Below are positions 1-8,255 of a DNA stretch of 64,000 nucleotides, piece by piece. Made by a program: the position numbers and the translations under genes. Location of the stretch: assembly GCF_001012815.1 (NCBI RefSeq), contig NZ_JYJP01000119.1:16656-80655 (forward strand), in the 5' to 3' direction. Positions within the stretch are counted from its first letter, which is position 1. Each line of letters opens with the position of its first letter. A model generated the notes under the pieces. That model made no database searches. It was not told the origin of the DNA and saw only the letters and a program-made list of their open reading frames with translations. The stretch comes from Vibrio mexicanus. GTDB lineage: Bacteria; Pseudomonadota; Gammaproteobacteria; Enterobacterales; Vibrionaceae.

Positions 1-277
1 GATTGGCGGGAGCCAGAAGAGCCAAACTTCAAGCTATTTTGAAGCTCAACTCATAACGGTACAGGCCATTAGATTGGCAAAGGATGTGCCTGACAGTTAG
101 GTAACTTAATGCGACCAACAGCAGTCAGGTTTTCGCACACGAACCGTAGTGCAGCGCGTCGTCGTAGTGGTTTTTGCTACTGCACCGACAGCAAAAAAAA
201 ATGCTCCAGCAATGACCCTTGTTGAGAAAAACGCTCTTATGGCGTCGGACGCAGCAAAAGTTGTAAAAGCAGCCTAA
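1..277 (+). other. Unrecognised 5' region with a possible short, frame-broken ORF
   Basis: I do not recognise anything in the first ~100 bases. An ATG at 109 opens a basic reading frame (MRPTAVRFSHTNRSAARRR...). It runs to a nine-A tract at 192-200, where removing one A would join it to a frame ending ...EKNALMASDAAKVVKAA at the stop 275-277, about 55 residues in all. The strong terminator directly after that stop suggests something transcribed rightward ends here. It could be a small protein, the tail of a longer transcript, or non-coding. There is no clear ribosome site, so the coding call is weak. Confidence 0.25.
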
Positions 278-278
278 T

Positions 279-306
279 AAAAAGCGCAGTGTACTGCGCT
301 TTTTTA
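279..306 (+). terminator. Rho-independent terminator
   Basis: A near-perfect inverted repeat (AGCGCAGT / ACTGCGCT) is flanked by A's on the left and a run of six T's on the right. It follows the stop at 275-277 immediately and ends whatever is transcribed from the left edge. Confidence 0.8.
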
Positions 307-411
307 TTTCATCTCTCTTCACCACCTCATTCCCTTAGTTTAATTGAGGATTTGGTATTCACTCTCCAATTTGATACCTTACCTGCAAAATAAAAACTAC
401 GGAGAAAGCCC

Positions 412-678
412 ATGAAATGTCATCGTATTGAGGAGTTACTCGAGCTCCTAGAGCCAGAGTGGCAGAAAGACCAAGATCTGAACCTACTGGAGTTCATCGT
501 CAAGCTCGGCCAAGAAGCAGGCTACGAAGGTAAACTTGAAGATCTCACAGACGACGTACTGATCTACCACCTAAAAATGCGCAATAGTGAAAAAGATGAA
601 ATGATTCCTGGTCTTAAAAAAGATCAAGAAGATGACTTCAAAACTGCGCTGTTAAGAGCGCGTGGCATCATCGATTAA
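412..678 (+). CDS. yihD: YihD family protein (DUF1040)
   Basis: This encodes an 88-residue acidic, soluble protein, the usual length of the YihD/DUF1040 family, with the characteristic opening MKCHRIEELLELLEPEWQ. It has no signal peptide or membrane segment. The function is not firmly established. The start is supported by a GGAG ribosome site seven bases upstream. It stands alone between two terminators, with ccoG downstream. In enteric bacteria yihD is also found close to the srkA-dsbA pair, as here. Confidence 0.9.
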   Translation: MKCHRIEELLELLEPEWQKDQDLNLLEFIVKLGQEAGYEGKLEDLTDDVLIYHLKMRNSEKDEMIPGLKKDQEDDFKTALLRARGIID

Positions 679-695
679 ATCACCAAATACTTTAG

Positions 696-721
696 AAAGC
701 GGCTACTGGCCGCTTTTTTTA
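696..721 (+). terminator. Terminator of yihD
   Basis: The stem AAAGCGGC / GCCGCTTT with a short loop is followed by T's, 18 bases after the yihD stop. Confidence 0.85.
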
Positions 722-872
722 TATCCATTGAGTAAGAAAGATAAAACTGTTAGGTCATTTATTTATAGAACTGTACTGATGTTTGTTGTTAAAGGTTGAT
801 AGCCGTAAAGAAATCAGAATGTTATTGCGTATATAATCGCCGCCTATAAGAATTTACTAAAATAAAAACAAT

Positions 873-917
873 ATACCCAAGTAACCCAAAATGCGATGTT
901 CTGTAAGCGTTGGGTAT
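873..917 (+). repeat. Short Vibrio-type intergenic hairpin repeat
   Basis: The ~300-base gap between yihD and ccoG holds this element: ATACCCAAGTAAC at its left end and the complementary TTGGGTAT at its right, with 29 bases between the arms. The same opening motif recurs at 15811 in a longer element, so I treat it as a dispersed repeat rather than a gene-specific site. The rest of the gap is AT-rich and probably carries the ccoG promoter, which I could not pin down. Confidence 0.55.
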
Positions 918-982
918 GAGTAGCAATGTATTCAGAGTGAGATCAAAAGAAATCTCACCATCGAGTCTCAGAAGGAAGTGCA

Positions 983-2402
983 ATGAGTCAGGATAAGATC
1001 GACATTAAGGATGTGACTCCCAAGACCTTTAATCCAAAAACCCATAAAGGCAACAGTGATCGATTTAACCCAAGCAATCGAATTTACGTCCGTGAAAGTA
1101 AAAGGCCTATTTCAAAAGCTGCGCCGCTACGGTGGTTGGTTTTTATTAGTCCTTTTCGCGGGTATTCCATGGATTCCTTTCGGTGAACGCCAGGCTATCT
1201 TATTGGATATTGGCAGCCAACAATTCAACTTTTTTGGCACCACTCTCTATCCACAAGACCTTACCCTTCTGGCACTTCTGTTTATGATTGCTGCGTTTGG
1301 CTTGTTCTTTATTACCACCTTCCTCGGGCGGGTTTGGTGTGGCTATCTCTGCCCACAAACTGTATGGACCTTTATGTACATCTGGTTTGAAGAGAAGCTA
1401 GAAGGCAGTGCAAATAAAAGGCGCAAGCAAGATTCCGGCAAGCTAACCAAACACCTCATATGGCGCAAAGGCTTAAAGCATTTGGCTTGGCTTGGTATTG
1501 CGCTAGCTACCGGTTTTACCTTTGTCGGATATTTCGTGCCGGTTAAATCTCTGGTGGTGGATTTCTTTACCTGGAATGCTACCTTCTGGCCTGTATTCTG
1601 GGTGCTGTTCTTTGCTGGCTGTACCTATGCTAATGCGGGCTGGATGCGCTCTATTGTTTGTGTCCACATGTGTCCTTATGCGCGATTCCAATCCGCCATG
1701 TTTGATAAAGATACCTTTATCGTCGGCTACGATACTAAGCGTGGTGAAGCGCGTGGTCCTCGTTCACGTAAAGCCGATCCGAAACAGCTTGGCCTTGGTG
1801 ATTGTATCGACTGTGACTTATGTGTTCAGGTTTGCCCAACCGGTATCGATATCCGCGACGGACTGCAATATGAGTGCATTAACTGTGGCGCTTGTATCGA
1901 TGCTTGTAACCAAACCATGGATCGTATGGGCTATGAGAGAGGTTTAATCAACTACACCACCGAGCATCGTCTCGAAGGCCATCATACCCATATCATGCGC
2001 CCTAAGCTGCTCGGTTATGGTGCCGTACTGCTGGTGATGATAGGTCTATTCTTTGTACAAGTGGCTAGCGTCGATCCTGCAGGGTTAAGTGTACTTCGCG
2101 ACAGAAACCAGCTATTTAGAACCAATAATTCCGGTGAAATCGAAAACACCTACACACTGAAAGTGATCAACAAAACTCAACAAGTGCAGCAGTACACGCT
2201 TGATGTGGAAGGCTTGAGTGATGTGTCTTGGTATGGCCGTCAAACCATTCAAGTTGACCCGGGCGAAGTGCTCAACTTGCCGATGAGTTTAGGTGTTAAC
2301 CCTGAGACTCTTGATTCACCTGTTTCGACAATTCAGTTTATACTGTCTGACAGCCAAGACTTCACCATTTCGGTCGAAAGTCGCTTTATCAAAAAGCTCT
2401 AG
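983..2402 (+). CDS. ccoG: CcoG/FixG/RdxA cytochrome oxidase accessory protein (one frameshift)
   Basis: This is a membrane ferredoxin-like protein. Family members act in copper handling during cbb3-type cytochrome oxidase assembly. Several hydrophobic helices come first, including the motifs CGYLCP and CVHMCP. Two 4Fe-4S motifs follow (CIDCDLCVQVCP near residue 273 and CINCGACIDAC near 298), then a C-terminal Ig-like FixG domain. The start at 983 has a GAAGGAAG ribosome site. The reading frame breaks in the AAAA run at 1100-1103. Removing one A restores RESKGLFQKLRRYGG and a 472-residue protein, typical for the family. No ccoNOPQ genes are in the window. Confidence 0.9.
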
Positions 2403-2440
2403 TTAGTACGAACTTCAATTTGTACAAACAGTGACGATGG

Positions 2441-2470
2441 AAAAAGGCTCAGTAATGAGCCTTTTTTATT
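2441..2470 (+). terminator. Terminator of ccoG, abutting the srkA start
   Basis: The stem AAAAAGGCTCA / TGAGCCTTTTT with loop GTAA is followed by T's. Its T-tract ends only a few bases before the srkA ATG at 2472, so the terminator occupies the whole translation-start region of srkA. Confidence 0.85.
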
Positions 2471-2471
2471 T

Positions 2472-3458
2472 ATGACCAATCAAGCCTTTAATTTTGATGC
2501 CTTAACGCCCGATTTCATGTGGTATGCCTTAGAAAGCGTCGGCATTCGTGCGGAATCCGGATTTCTCCCGCTCAACAGTTATGAAAACCGCGTGTATCAA
2601 TTTACTGATGAAGAGCGTCAACGCTATGTGGTGAAATTTTATCGTCCCGAACGTTGGAGCAAAGAACAGCTTCAGGAAGAGCATGACTTCACATTAGAAA
2701 TGATGGAAGCCGACATCCCCGTTGCACCTCCGATTAATCTCAATGGTCAAACTCTGCATAGCTATCAAGGTTACTTATTTACTCTATTTGCCAGTGTCGG
2801 TGGCAGGCAGTTTGAAGTGGATAACTTAGAACAGCTTGAAGGGGTTGGCCGTTTCATGGGACGTATTCACAAAGTCGGCCAAAAACAGTTATTTCAACAT
2901 CGACCAACCATCTCTCTTGATGAGTACCTATATCAACCAAGAAAACTGCTACAAAACTCGACGTTCATTCCAATGCATCTTGAGAATGCCTTTTTCAACG
3001 ACTTAGATTTGCTTATTTCGCAGCTTGAGCAGCATTGGCAACCGAGTGCTAAAATGATTCGTCTGCATGGTGACTGCCACCCAGGCAACATTTTATGGCG
3101 AGATGGACCGATGTTTGTTGATTTGGACGACGCTCGTAATGGTCCAGCAGTACAAGACCTCTGGATGCTCCTCAACGGCGAGCGCCAAGAAAAGCTGATG
3201 CAGCTCGACATCGTTCTTGAGGCATACAACGAATTTTGTGACTTTGATAACGCTGAGCTGAAACTTATTGAGCCTTTACGCGGTCTACGAATGGTGCACT
3301 ATATGGCATGGTTAGCAAAAAGATGGCAGGATCCTGCTTTTCCTATCGCCTTTCCATGGTTTGATGATCCAAAATACTGGGAAAGTCAGGTATTAGGCTT
3401 TAAAGAACAAATTGCCGCTCTGAATGAGGCACCTCTTACACTCATGCCTCAGTGGTAA
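2472..3458 (+). CDS. srkA: Stress response kinase A (YihE/RdoA)
   Basis: This is a 328-residue aminoglycoside-phosphotransferase-fold Ser/Thr kinase. In E. coli it works with the Cpx envelope-stress response and limits stress-induced death. The nucleotide-site segment LPLNSYENRVYQF is near the N-terminus. The catalytic loop is LHGDCHPGNILW (around residues 199-210), followed by the metal-binding FVDLDDA. Length and start match the family. The ATG at 2472 has no clear ribosome site because the upstream 30 bases are the ccoG terminator. dsbA follows 33 bases after the stop, and srkA-dsbA co-transcription is well known in enterics. Confidence 0.93.
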   Translation: MTNQAFNFDALTPDFMWYALESVGIRAESGFLPLNSYENRVYQFTDEERQRYVVKFYRPERWSKEQLQEEHDFTLEMMEADIPVAPPINLNGQTLHSYQGYLFTLFASVGGRQFEVDNLEQLEGVGRFMGRIHKVGQKQLFQHRPTISLDEYLYQPRKLLQNSTFIPMHLENAFFNDLDLLISQLEQHWQPSAKMIRLHGDCHPGNILWRDGPMFVDLDDARNGPAVQDLWMLLNGERQEKLMQLDIVLEAYNEFCDFDNAELKLIEPLRGLRMVHYMAWLAKRWQDPAFPIAFPWFDDPKYWESQVLGFKEQIAALNEAPLTLMPQW

Positions 3459-3491
3459 TTGGCAACTGCCAACGATTTAATGGAGATAATA

Positions 3492-4091
3492 ATGAAAAAG
3501 CTGTTCGCACTCATCACTACAGTCATGCTGAGCTTGTCAGCTCACGCAGCTCAATACACAGAAGGACAACACTACAAAGTTCTTGATACCGAACCCTCTA
3601 AGAAGCCAGTTGTAACTGAATTCTTTTCGTTCTACTGCCCGCACTGTAATACATTCGAGCCGATTATCCAGCAGCTAAAAGAGAACCTACCTGACGGGGT
3701 GAAACTGCAAAAGAACCACGTTTCGTTCATGGGCGGCTCTATGGGTAAATCAATGAGCAAAGCTTACGCCACCATGATTGCTTTGAAAGTAGAAGACCAA
3801 ATGGTGCCTGTGATGTTTAACCGCATCCACAACATGCGTAGTGCACCGCGTTCAGACGACGAACTTCGTCAGATCTTCCTAGATGAAGGTATCTCTGCAA
3901 GCAAATACGACTCTGCATTCAACGGTTTTGCTGTTGATTCAATGGTACGTCGCTTTGACAAGCAGTTTAAAGACAGCGGCTTAACCGGCGTTCCAGCGGT
4001 AGTCGTTAACAACCGCTACCTAGTTCAAGCGCAAGACATCAAAACACTGGACGAGTACTTCGCGCTAGTTAACTACTTGCTAGAGAAATAA
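3492..4091 (+). CDS. dsbA: Periplasmic thiol:disulfide oxidoreductase DsbA
   Basis: This protein introduces disulfide bonds into exported proteins and is reoxidised by DsbB. It is a 199-residue precursor with a typical signal peptide (MKKLFALITTVMLSLSAHA). The thioredoxin-fold active site FYCPHC has its cysteines at 49 and 52, and the cis-proline loop is TGVPAVVVNN. I chose the ATG at 3492 because it gives the signal peptide and has a GGAG ribosome site. An in-frame codon at 3459 would add 11 residues before the signal. It follows srkA directly and ends at a bidirectional terminator. Confidence 0.96.
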   Translation: MKKLFALITTVMLSLSAHAAQYTEGQHYKVLDTEPSKKPVVTEFFSFYCPHCNTFEPIIQQLKENLPDGVKLQKNHVSFMGGSMGKSMSKAYATMIALKVEDQMVPVMFNRIHNMRSAPRSDDELRQIFLDEGISASKYDSAFNGFAVDSMVRRFDKQFKDSGLTGVPAVVVNNRYLVQAQDIKTLDEYFALVNYLLEK

Positions 4092-4120
4092 GTTACTTGG
4101 AAAATAAGTAATTCAAACAT

Positions 4121-4150
4121 AAAGAAAGGAGCCAATTGGCTCCTTTCTTT
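4121..4150. terminator. Bidirectional terminator between dsbA and yihG
   Basis: The 30-base perfect palindrome AAAGAAAGGAGCC / GGCTCCTTTCTTT around AATT lies between two convergent genes and can serve both strands. Confidence 0.85.
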
Positions 4151-4177
4151 ATGAAATGATTATAAAGATTCTATGGC

Positions 4178-5062
4178 TTATGTATCTTTATGTATCTGCT
4201 TTAAAACTTCATCTTTATCTTGCCAAACATCCCCTAGCCATTGCTGGAACTGACGCTTGTAAGGTTTGTCATTGAAGTAGTCACCCGACACTTTCTCATC
4301 CACTGGCAATATACGAATACGCACCACGATCTTAGTCATGCGGCCCATCAACATGTCTTTAAAAGGTTTGTGTGTATTCTCTGGGTAAGCGAGCGTCACA
4401 TCGATAATGTTCTCGAACAGCTCCCCCATAGCCGCCAATGTATACGCAATACCACCTGTCTTCGGCTGCAAAAGGTAATCATAGCCTGCACGGCTTTTAT
4501 TTTGTTTTTCAGGGGTAAAGCGCGTGCCTTCCACATAATTCACAACCGTTGTAGGTGTATGTTTGAACTTTTTGCACGATCGGCGCGTAGTTTCTAAGTC
4601 TTGACCGCGCTTGTGCGGATTACGCAGAAGATATTCTCGAGAATAACGGCGCATGAATGGCATATCCAACGCCCAACACGCCATGCCAATGAAAGGCACA
4701 TACAAAAGAGCTTGTTTAAGAAAGAATTTTGGCATCGGAATGCGGTCTTTAAACACGCAACACAAAACAACAATGTCGGTCCAGCTTAAATGATTGCTGA
4801 TCATTAAATACCAGCCATCTTTTTTGAGCTGTTCACCGCCCTCGATATCCCACTCAACTCGGTTAGATAACGAGAGGATTCCGGCATTCAACGTCGCCCA
4901 AACCCACATAACTTGGTTGGCCAATTGCGTTGCACGGGCTTTTAACTTAGCGGTTGGAAGCATAACTTTCAGCACTGCAATCACACAAATAACTATCGAG
5001 CAAAGTGCAGAATTGAGAATGACTAGCAAAACATTCAAGACCAAAAGTAAATGTGCCAACAT
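4178..5062 (-). CDS. yihG: YihG-like 1-acylglycerol-3-phosphate acyltransferase
   Basis: This is a membrane-bound lysophospholipid acyltransferase of the PlsC superfamily, 294 residues. A hydrophobic N-terminus (about residues 1-35) is followed by the HX4D catalytic motif in SNHLSWTD and the substrate motif VEGTRF. The segments MPFMRRYSREYLLRNP and ETTRRSCKKF are typical of the YihG branch. I chose the ATG at 5062 because the longer frame begins with an unsupported TTG at 5110 and the shorter form matches the family. It is convergent with dsbA, next to which yihG also lies in E. coli. Confidence 0.85.
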   Translation of the reverse strand: MLAHLLLVLNVLLVILNSALCSIVICVIAVLKVMLPTAKLKARATQLANQVMWVWATLNAGILSLSNRVEWDIEGGEQLKKDGWYLMISNHLSWTDIVVLCCVFKDRIPMPKFFLKQALLYVPFIGMACWALDMPFMRRYSREYLLRNPHKRGQDLETTRRSCKKFKHTPTTVVNYVEGTRFTPEKQNKSRAGYDYLLQPKTGGIAYTLAAMGELFENIIDVTLAYPENTHKPFKDMLMGRMTKIVVRIRILPVDEKVSGDYFNDKPYKRQFQQWLGDVWQDKDEVLKQIHKDT

Positions 5063-5226
5063 AACGATGATTACTCTCTGAAACGATTTCGAAACTAGAT
5101 CGATATACAATAAAACAGCGCGTAATTATACAAGCCCTTGGACACATTGGAATATTTTACGGTATGGTCAGATTAGTTGACGCATCGCATTCTTAAAATT
5201 AAATCAATAAAGTGACGGAGAACTTT

Positions 5227-6189
5227 ATGAATCTAAAGCTCACAACATTGGCAGCAGCCATTGCTATTTCAGCGCCAGCGATGGCAACACTAGGCGAGGC
5301 CAATGGCTTTAGTGGCGAAATATCAGTGATCGCTGGATACTCCTCTAGTGAATCAAATCTTGATACCAACTCTTCGGCCAACTTAACCAGTTTAGATGCA
5401 AAGCCCGAGTCTGATGATAACTTCCTTGCCGCGCCACTTGGTAACGTGGCTTATACGTTTGGTAGCCGCAGTGAACAACAAATTTATGCGGGTACCACAC
5501 GTGAAGATATTGCCGTAGGTACGGTTGCGCTGCAATTGGGCTACAAATACCTATTCCCCTCGCGCATGCAGATCAATCTTTCTTACTTGCCGACGGTCGT
5601 GGAAGGAGAAGAATGGCAAAACCCTTACGATACGGTGAACACGCGCACAGAGACCGACGTAAAAGGCAACGCTTACCGAATGGAAATCAACAACGTAGCG
5701 GGTAGCCTGCTGTCGTTTGATTTAGCCTACGCGGATAAAGAAGTAAAGAATGATTTCTGGCAGGGTACCTATCTTGATCGCAATGGCAGCACCTACCAAG
5801 CTAAAGCCAAAGTACGCGTGCCAATTAGCCGTTCAACCATGTTAATGCCCTCGATCACTTATCAGCGCCACAACGCTGATGGTGAAGCGAACGCTAAGAA
5901 AACTATCACGGGTGAACTGAGCTTATTTCAATCATTTGGCCCACATCAGTTTGCACTGACTGGTAGCTATGGCTCAGCCGACTACGATGGAGCCAATGCA
6001 CTGTTTAGCGGTGAAACTCGCAATGAAGATATGTTCAGCTTCTTCCTTGCCTATGAGTACCAGCAGTTCCTTGGCTGGCAGAACACCTCGTTCATCGCCT
6101 TTGCCGGTTACGACAATAGTGACGCCAATATCGATTTCTACGATACTAAAAGCATGATTACGTCGATTGGCTTGAGCTACCGATTCTGA
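5227..6189 (+). CDS. DUF2860 family outer-membrane protein
   Basis: This is a 320-residue protein with a signal peptide (MNLKLTTLAAAIAISAPAMA). The mature part consists of alternating amphipathic strands and ends in an aromatic residue (GLSYRF), as outer-membrane beta-barrels do. It resembles the DUF2860 proteins common in Vibrio, whose role is not established. The ATG at 5227 has a GGAG ribosome site, and an upstream in-frame start at 5212 would only extend the signal. It is divergent from yihG and convergent with comM. The two convergent genes are separated by 22 bases, where a 5-bp stem (ATCGC/GCGAT, 6189-6210) may be a weak terminator. Confidence 0.75.
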   Translation: MNLKLTTLAAAIAISAPAMATLGEANGFSGEISVIAGYSSSESNLDTNSSANLTSLDAKPESDDNFLAAPLGNVAYTFGSRSEQQIYAGTTREDIAVGTVALQLGYKYLFPSRMQINLSYLPTVVEGEEWQNPYDTVNTRTETDVKGNAYRMEINNVAGSLLSFDLAYADKEVKNDFWQGTYLDRNGSTYQAKAKVRVPISRSTMLMPSITYQRHNADGEANAKKTITGELSLFQSFGPHQFALTGSYGSADYDGANALFSGETRNEDMFSFFLAYEYQQFLGWQNTSFIAFAGYDNSDANIDFYDTKSMITSIGLSYRF

Positions 6190-6211
6190 TCGCTTTAACC
6201 CAAGTGCGATT

Positions 6212-7742
6212 TTAAAAACTACTGACCGATTGAGCGGTGAGCTGTTTCATTAAACGGTCCATCGCTCGATACCCTAAAGCCTCTGCAAGATGAGGCTTTT
6301 CTATATCCGGACTTCCTGCCAAGTCAGCAATAGTCCGAGCCACCTTGATAATGCGATGATACGCACGAATCGACAACCCAAGCTGATGAAGCGCGTTTTC
6401 GAGAAACTGAGCGTCAGCCTTCTTTAGTGGGCAGTAGGTTTCCACCTCTCGACTTCCCAAACGGGCATTAATTAACCCACCGCGATCTAACATCGTCTGC
6501 CTAGCAACAATCACTCTATCTTTTACCACTTGAGTAGCTCTCCTCTGTCCCCTCCTTCTGCCAACGTCCCTTTCGGTAGCAAAGGTATCTCGAGTGACAT
6601 ATCGAATCGGTCCAAAAGCGGCCCAGACAATCGCCCCAAATAACGCAATATAGTTTGAGGGTTGGCTCTTGCTTGCTCACCTTCATAAAATCCGGTTGGG
6701 CTTGGGTTTAACGCCCCTACTAATTGAAACTGAGCCGGAAAACGGGTTTTACCTTGAGCACGTGAGATAATGATTTCCCCTGATTCGAGTGGCTCACGCA
6801 AGGAGTCGAGCACCTTACGCTCAAACTCGGGCATTTCATCGAGGAACAGCAAACCATTATGAGCTAACGAGATCTCCCCAGGCCTTGGAATACTGCCGCC
6901 TCCTACCAAAGCGGCCATAGAACTAGAGTGATGAGGAGACCGAAAAGGACGCAGCTTCCAGTTATGTTGATTGATCTCTTGCTGAGTTAGTGATGCGACA
7001 GAGGCTGTTTCCATTGCTTCATCGTCGGTCATTTCCGGCAACAAATCACACAGCCGAGAAGCCAGCATGGTTTTGCCCGTTCCCGGTGGGCCCAAAAACA
7101 ATAGGTTATGACCACCAGCTGCCGCAATTTCTAAAGCACGCTTGCCTTGCTGCTGGCCAATAATGTCTTGTAAATCCCGCTTCAGGCTAGCGCCATCAGC
7201 GGAGGGTGGTGATTGAAACAGACTCAGGTTTTGCTGACCACAAAGCTCAGCGCATACTTCTAACAGTGTTTGCGCCGATCGATGAGCATCTTGGTCCACC
7301 AATGCCGCTTGGCTGCCGTTGTATTGGGGCACAATGAGGCTGTGTCCGGCTTTCTTCGCGGCTAACGCGGCGGGCAGTATACCTTTCACAGGCCTTAACC
7401 CCCCGAAAGCGCAAGCTCACCCACATATTCCCGTAACGGAAGTTTATCTGTTGGAATTTGATCAGAGGCGGCCAAAATGCCCAAAGCGATAGGTAAATCA
7501 AATCGGCCTCCCTCTTTGGGTAAATCAGCAGGAGCAAGGTTAACGGTAATCCGTTTCGCGGGAAACTCGAACTTAGAATTGATAATCGCACTGCGCACTC
7601 GATCGCGAGACTCCTTCACCGTTGTCTCTGGAAGACCAACTAAAGTAAACCCAGGCATTCCATTACTAATGTGTACTTCCACGGTTACCGCTGGCGCTTC
7701 AACGCCAACACACGCTCGGCTATGAACGATTGCTAATCCCAT
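6212..7742 (-). CDS. comM: ComM/YifB Mg-chelatase-like AAA ATPase (two frameshifts)
   Basis: ComM is a hexameric helicase that promotes branch migration during natural transformation in Vibrio. The N-terminal Lon-like fold begins MGLAIVHSRACVGVEAPAV. The Walker A motif is GPPGTGKT, Walker B is LLFLDEMPEF, and the Mg-chelatase C-domain has the LSIRAYHRIIKVARTIADL segment. Frame breaks occur at 7389-7395 (six G's on the minus strand, seven needed for GGLRPVKG) and near 6537 (one base missing around AGCTAC). Repair gives about 510 residues, the normal size. Expression is usually tied to competence regulation, but I see no certain site here. Confidence 0.88.
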
Positions 7743-7878
7743 CTTTTTCCCTACTGATTGATTAAGCTAGCGTATAAAAATCGGATATCTTCATTTTTAT
7801 CACCCAATTACGCTAACGAAGATTGTTATATTGCCTATTCAAATGCTGAGGGAATGTGAAAAAAGAATGAGTTTTTGC

Positions 7879-7907
7879 TTGTCATTTAACGGAAAGGTGT
7901 GTTACCA
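7879..7907 (+). promoter_or_regulatory. Candidate sigma-70 promoter of the ilv operon
   Basis: TTGTCA (7879-7884) is followed after 17 bases by TTACCA (7902-7907), about 55 bases before the ilvL start. The -35 is good and the -10 is poor. Position relative to the leader supports it. Confidence 0.45.
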
Positions 7908-7962
7908 CTAGAGACGCAAACAATTTCGTAAGATATTACGTAAACAGATAACGAAGAAAACG

Positions 7963-8052
7963 ATGAACTTCAACGCTCACCTAAATCTACTGCTAGCCCT
8001 GATTATCGTGGTCATTATTGACACCGCGCGGGGGAGAGTGGGCGGAAAATAA
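7963..8052 (+). CDS. ilvL: ilvGMEDA operon leader peptide
   Basis: This is a 29-residue peptide, MNFNAHLNLLLALIIVVIID followed by TARGRVGGK. A block of Leu, Ile and Val codons sits just before a rho-independent terminator. In attenuation, scarcity of charged branched-chain tRNAs stalls the ribosome in this block and prevents terminator formation. It lies about 200 bases upstream of ilvG. Confidence 0.93.
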   Translation: MNFNAHLNLLLALIIVVIIDTARGRVGGK

Positions 8053-8065
8053 CCACAAGATTCAC

Positions 8066-8101
8066 AAAACCCCCGCACTGAAAAGTCCGGGGGTTTTTTT
8101 A
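8066..8101 (+). terminator. ilv attenuator terminator
   Basis: The stem CCCCCG / CGGGGG with flanking A/T pairs is followed by seven T's, starting 14 bases after the ilvL stop. This is the regulated stop of the ilv leader transcript. Confidence 0.92.
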
Positions 8102-8222
8102 CAATTATTAGACTTGAAAATTGAAGCTCATCCTAAAGCAGAGCGAACCGTTCAAAGCCACTGCTTTAGTTATGACAGGAAGAAATGGGAGTGCACACGA
8201 TGTGCAATGTTAAAGGAAAAAC

Positions 8223-8240
8223 CTACGAGGGTACTCGTAG
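8223..8240 (+). other. Hairpin directly upstream of the ilvG ribosome site
   Basis: CTACGAG / CTCGTAG form a perfect 7-bp stem with a GGTA loop, ending three bases before the AAGGAGG ribosome site of ilvG. There is no T-tract, so it is not a terminator. It could affect translation or mRNA processing. The stretch between it and the attenuator (8102-8222) shows nothing else I recognise. Confidence 0.6.
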
Positions 8241-8255
8241 TCAAGGAGGCATACG

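Noticed and set aside
125..325. Leftward open frame across the first terminator
   Set aside because: It runs through a strong rightward terminator, has low-complexity Cys-rich text and no ribosome site.
4241..5081. Rightward open frames opposite the yihG gene
   Set aside because: They are antisense shadows of a conserved acyltransferase with no ribosome sites.
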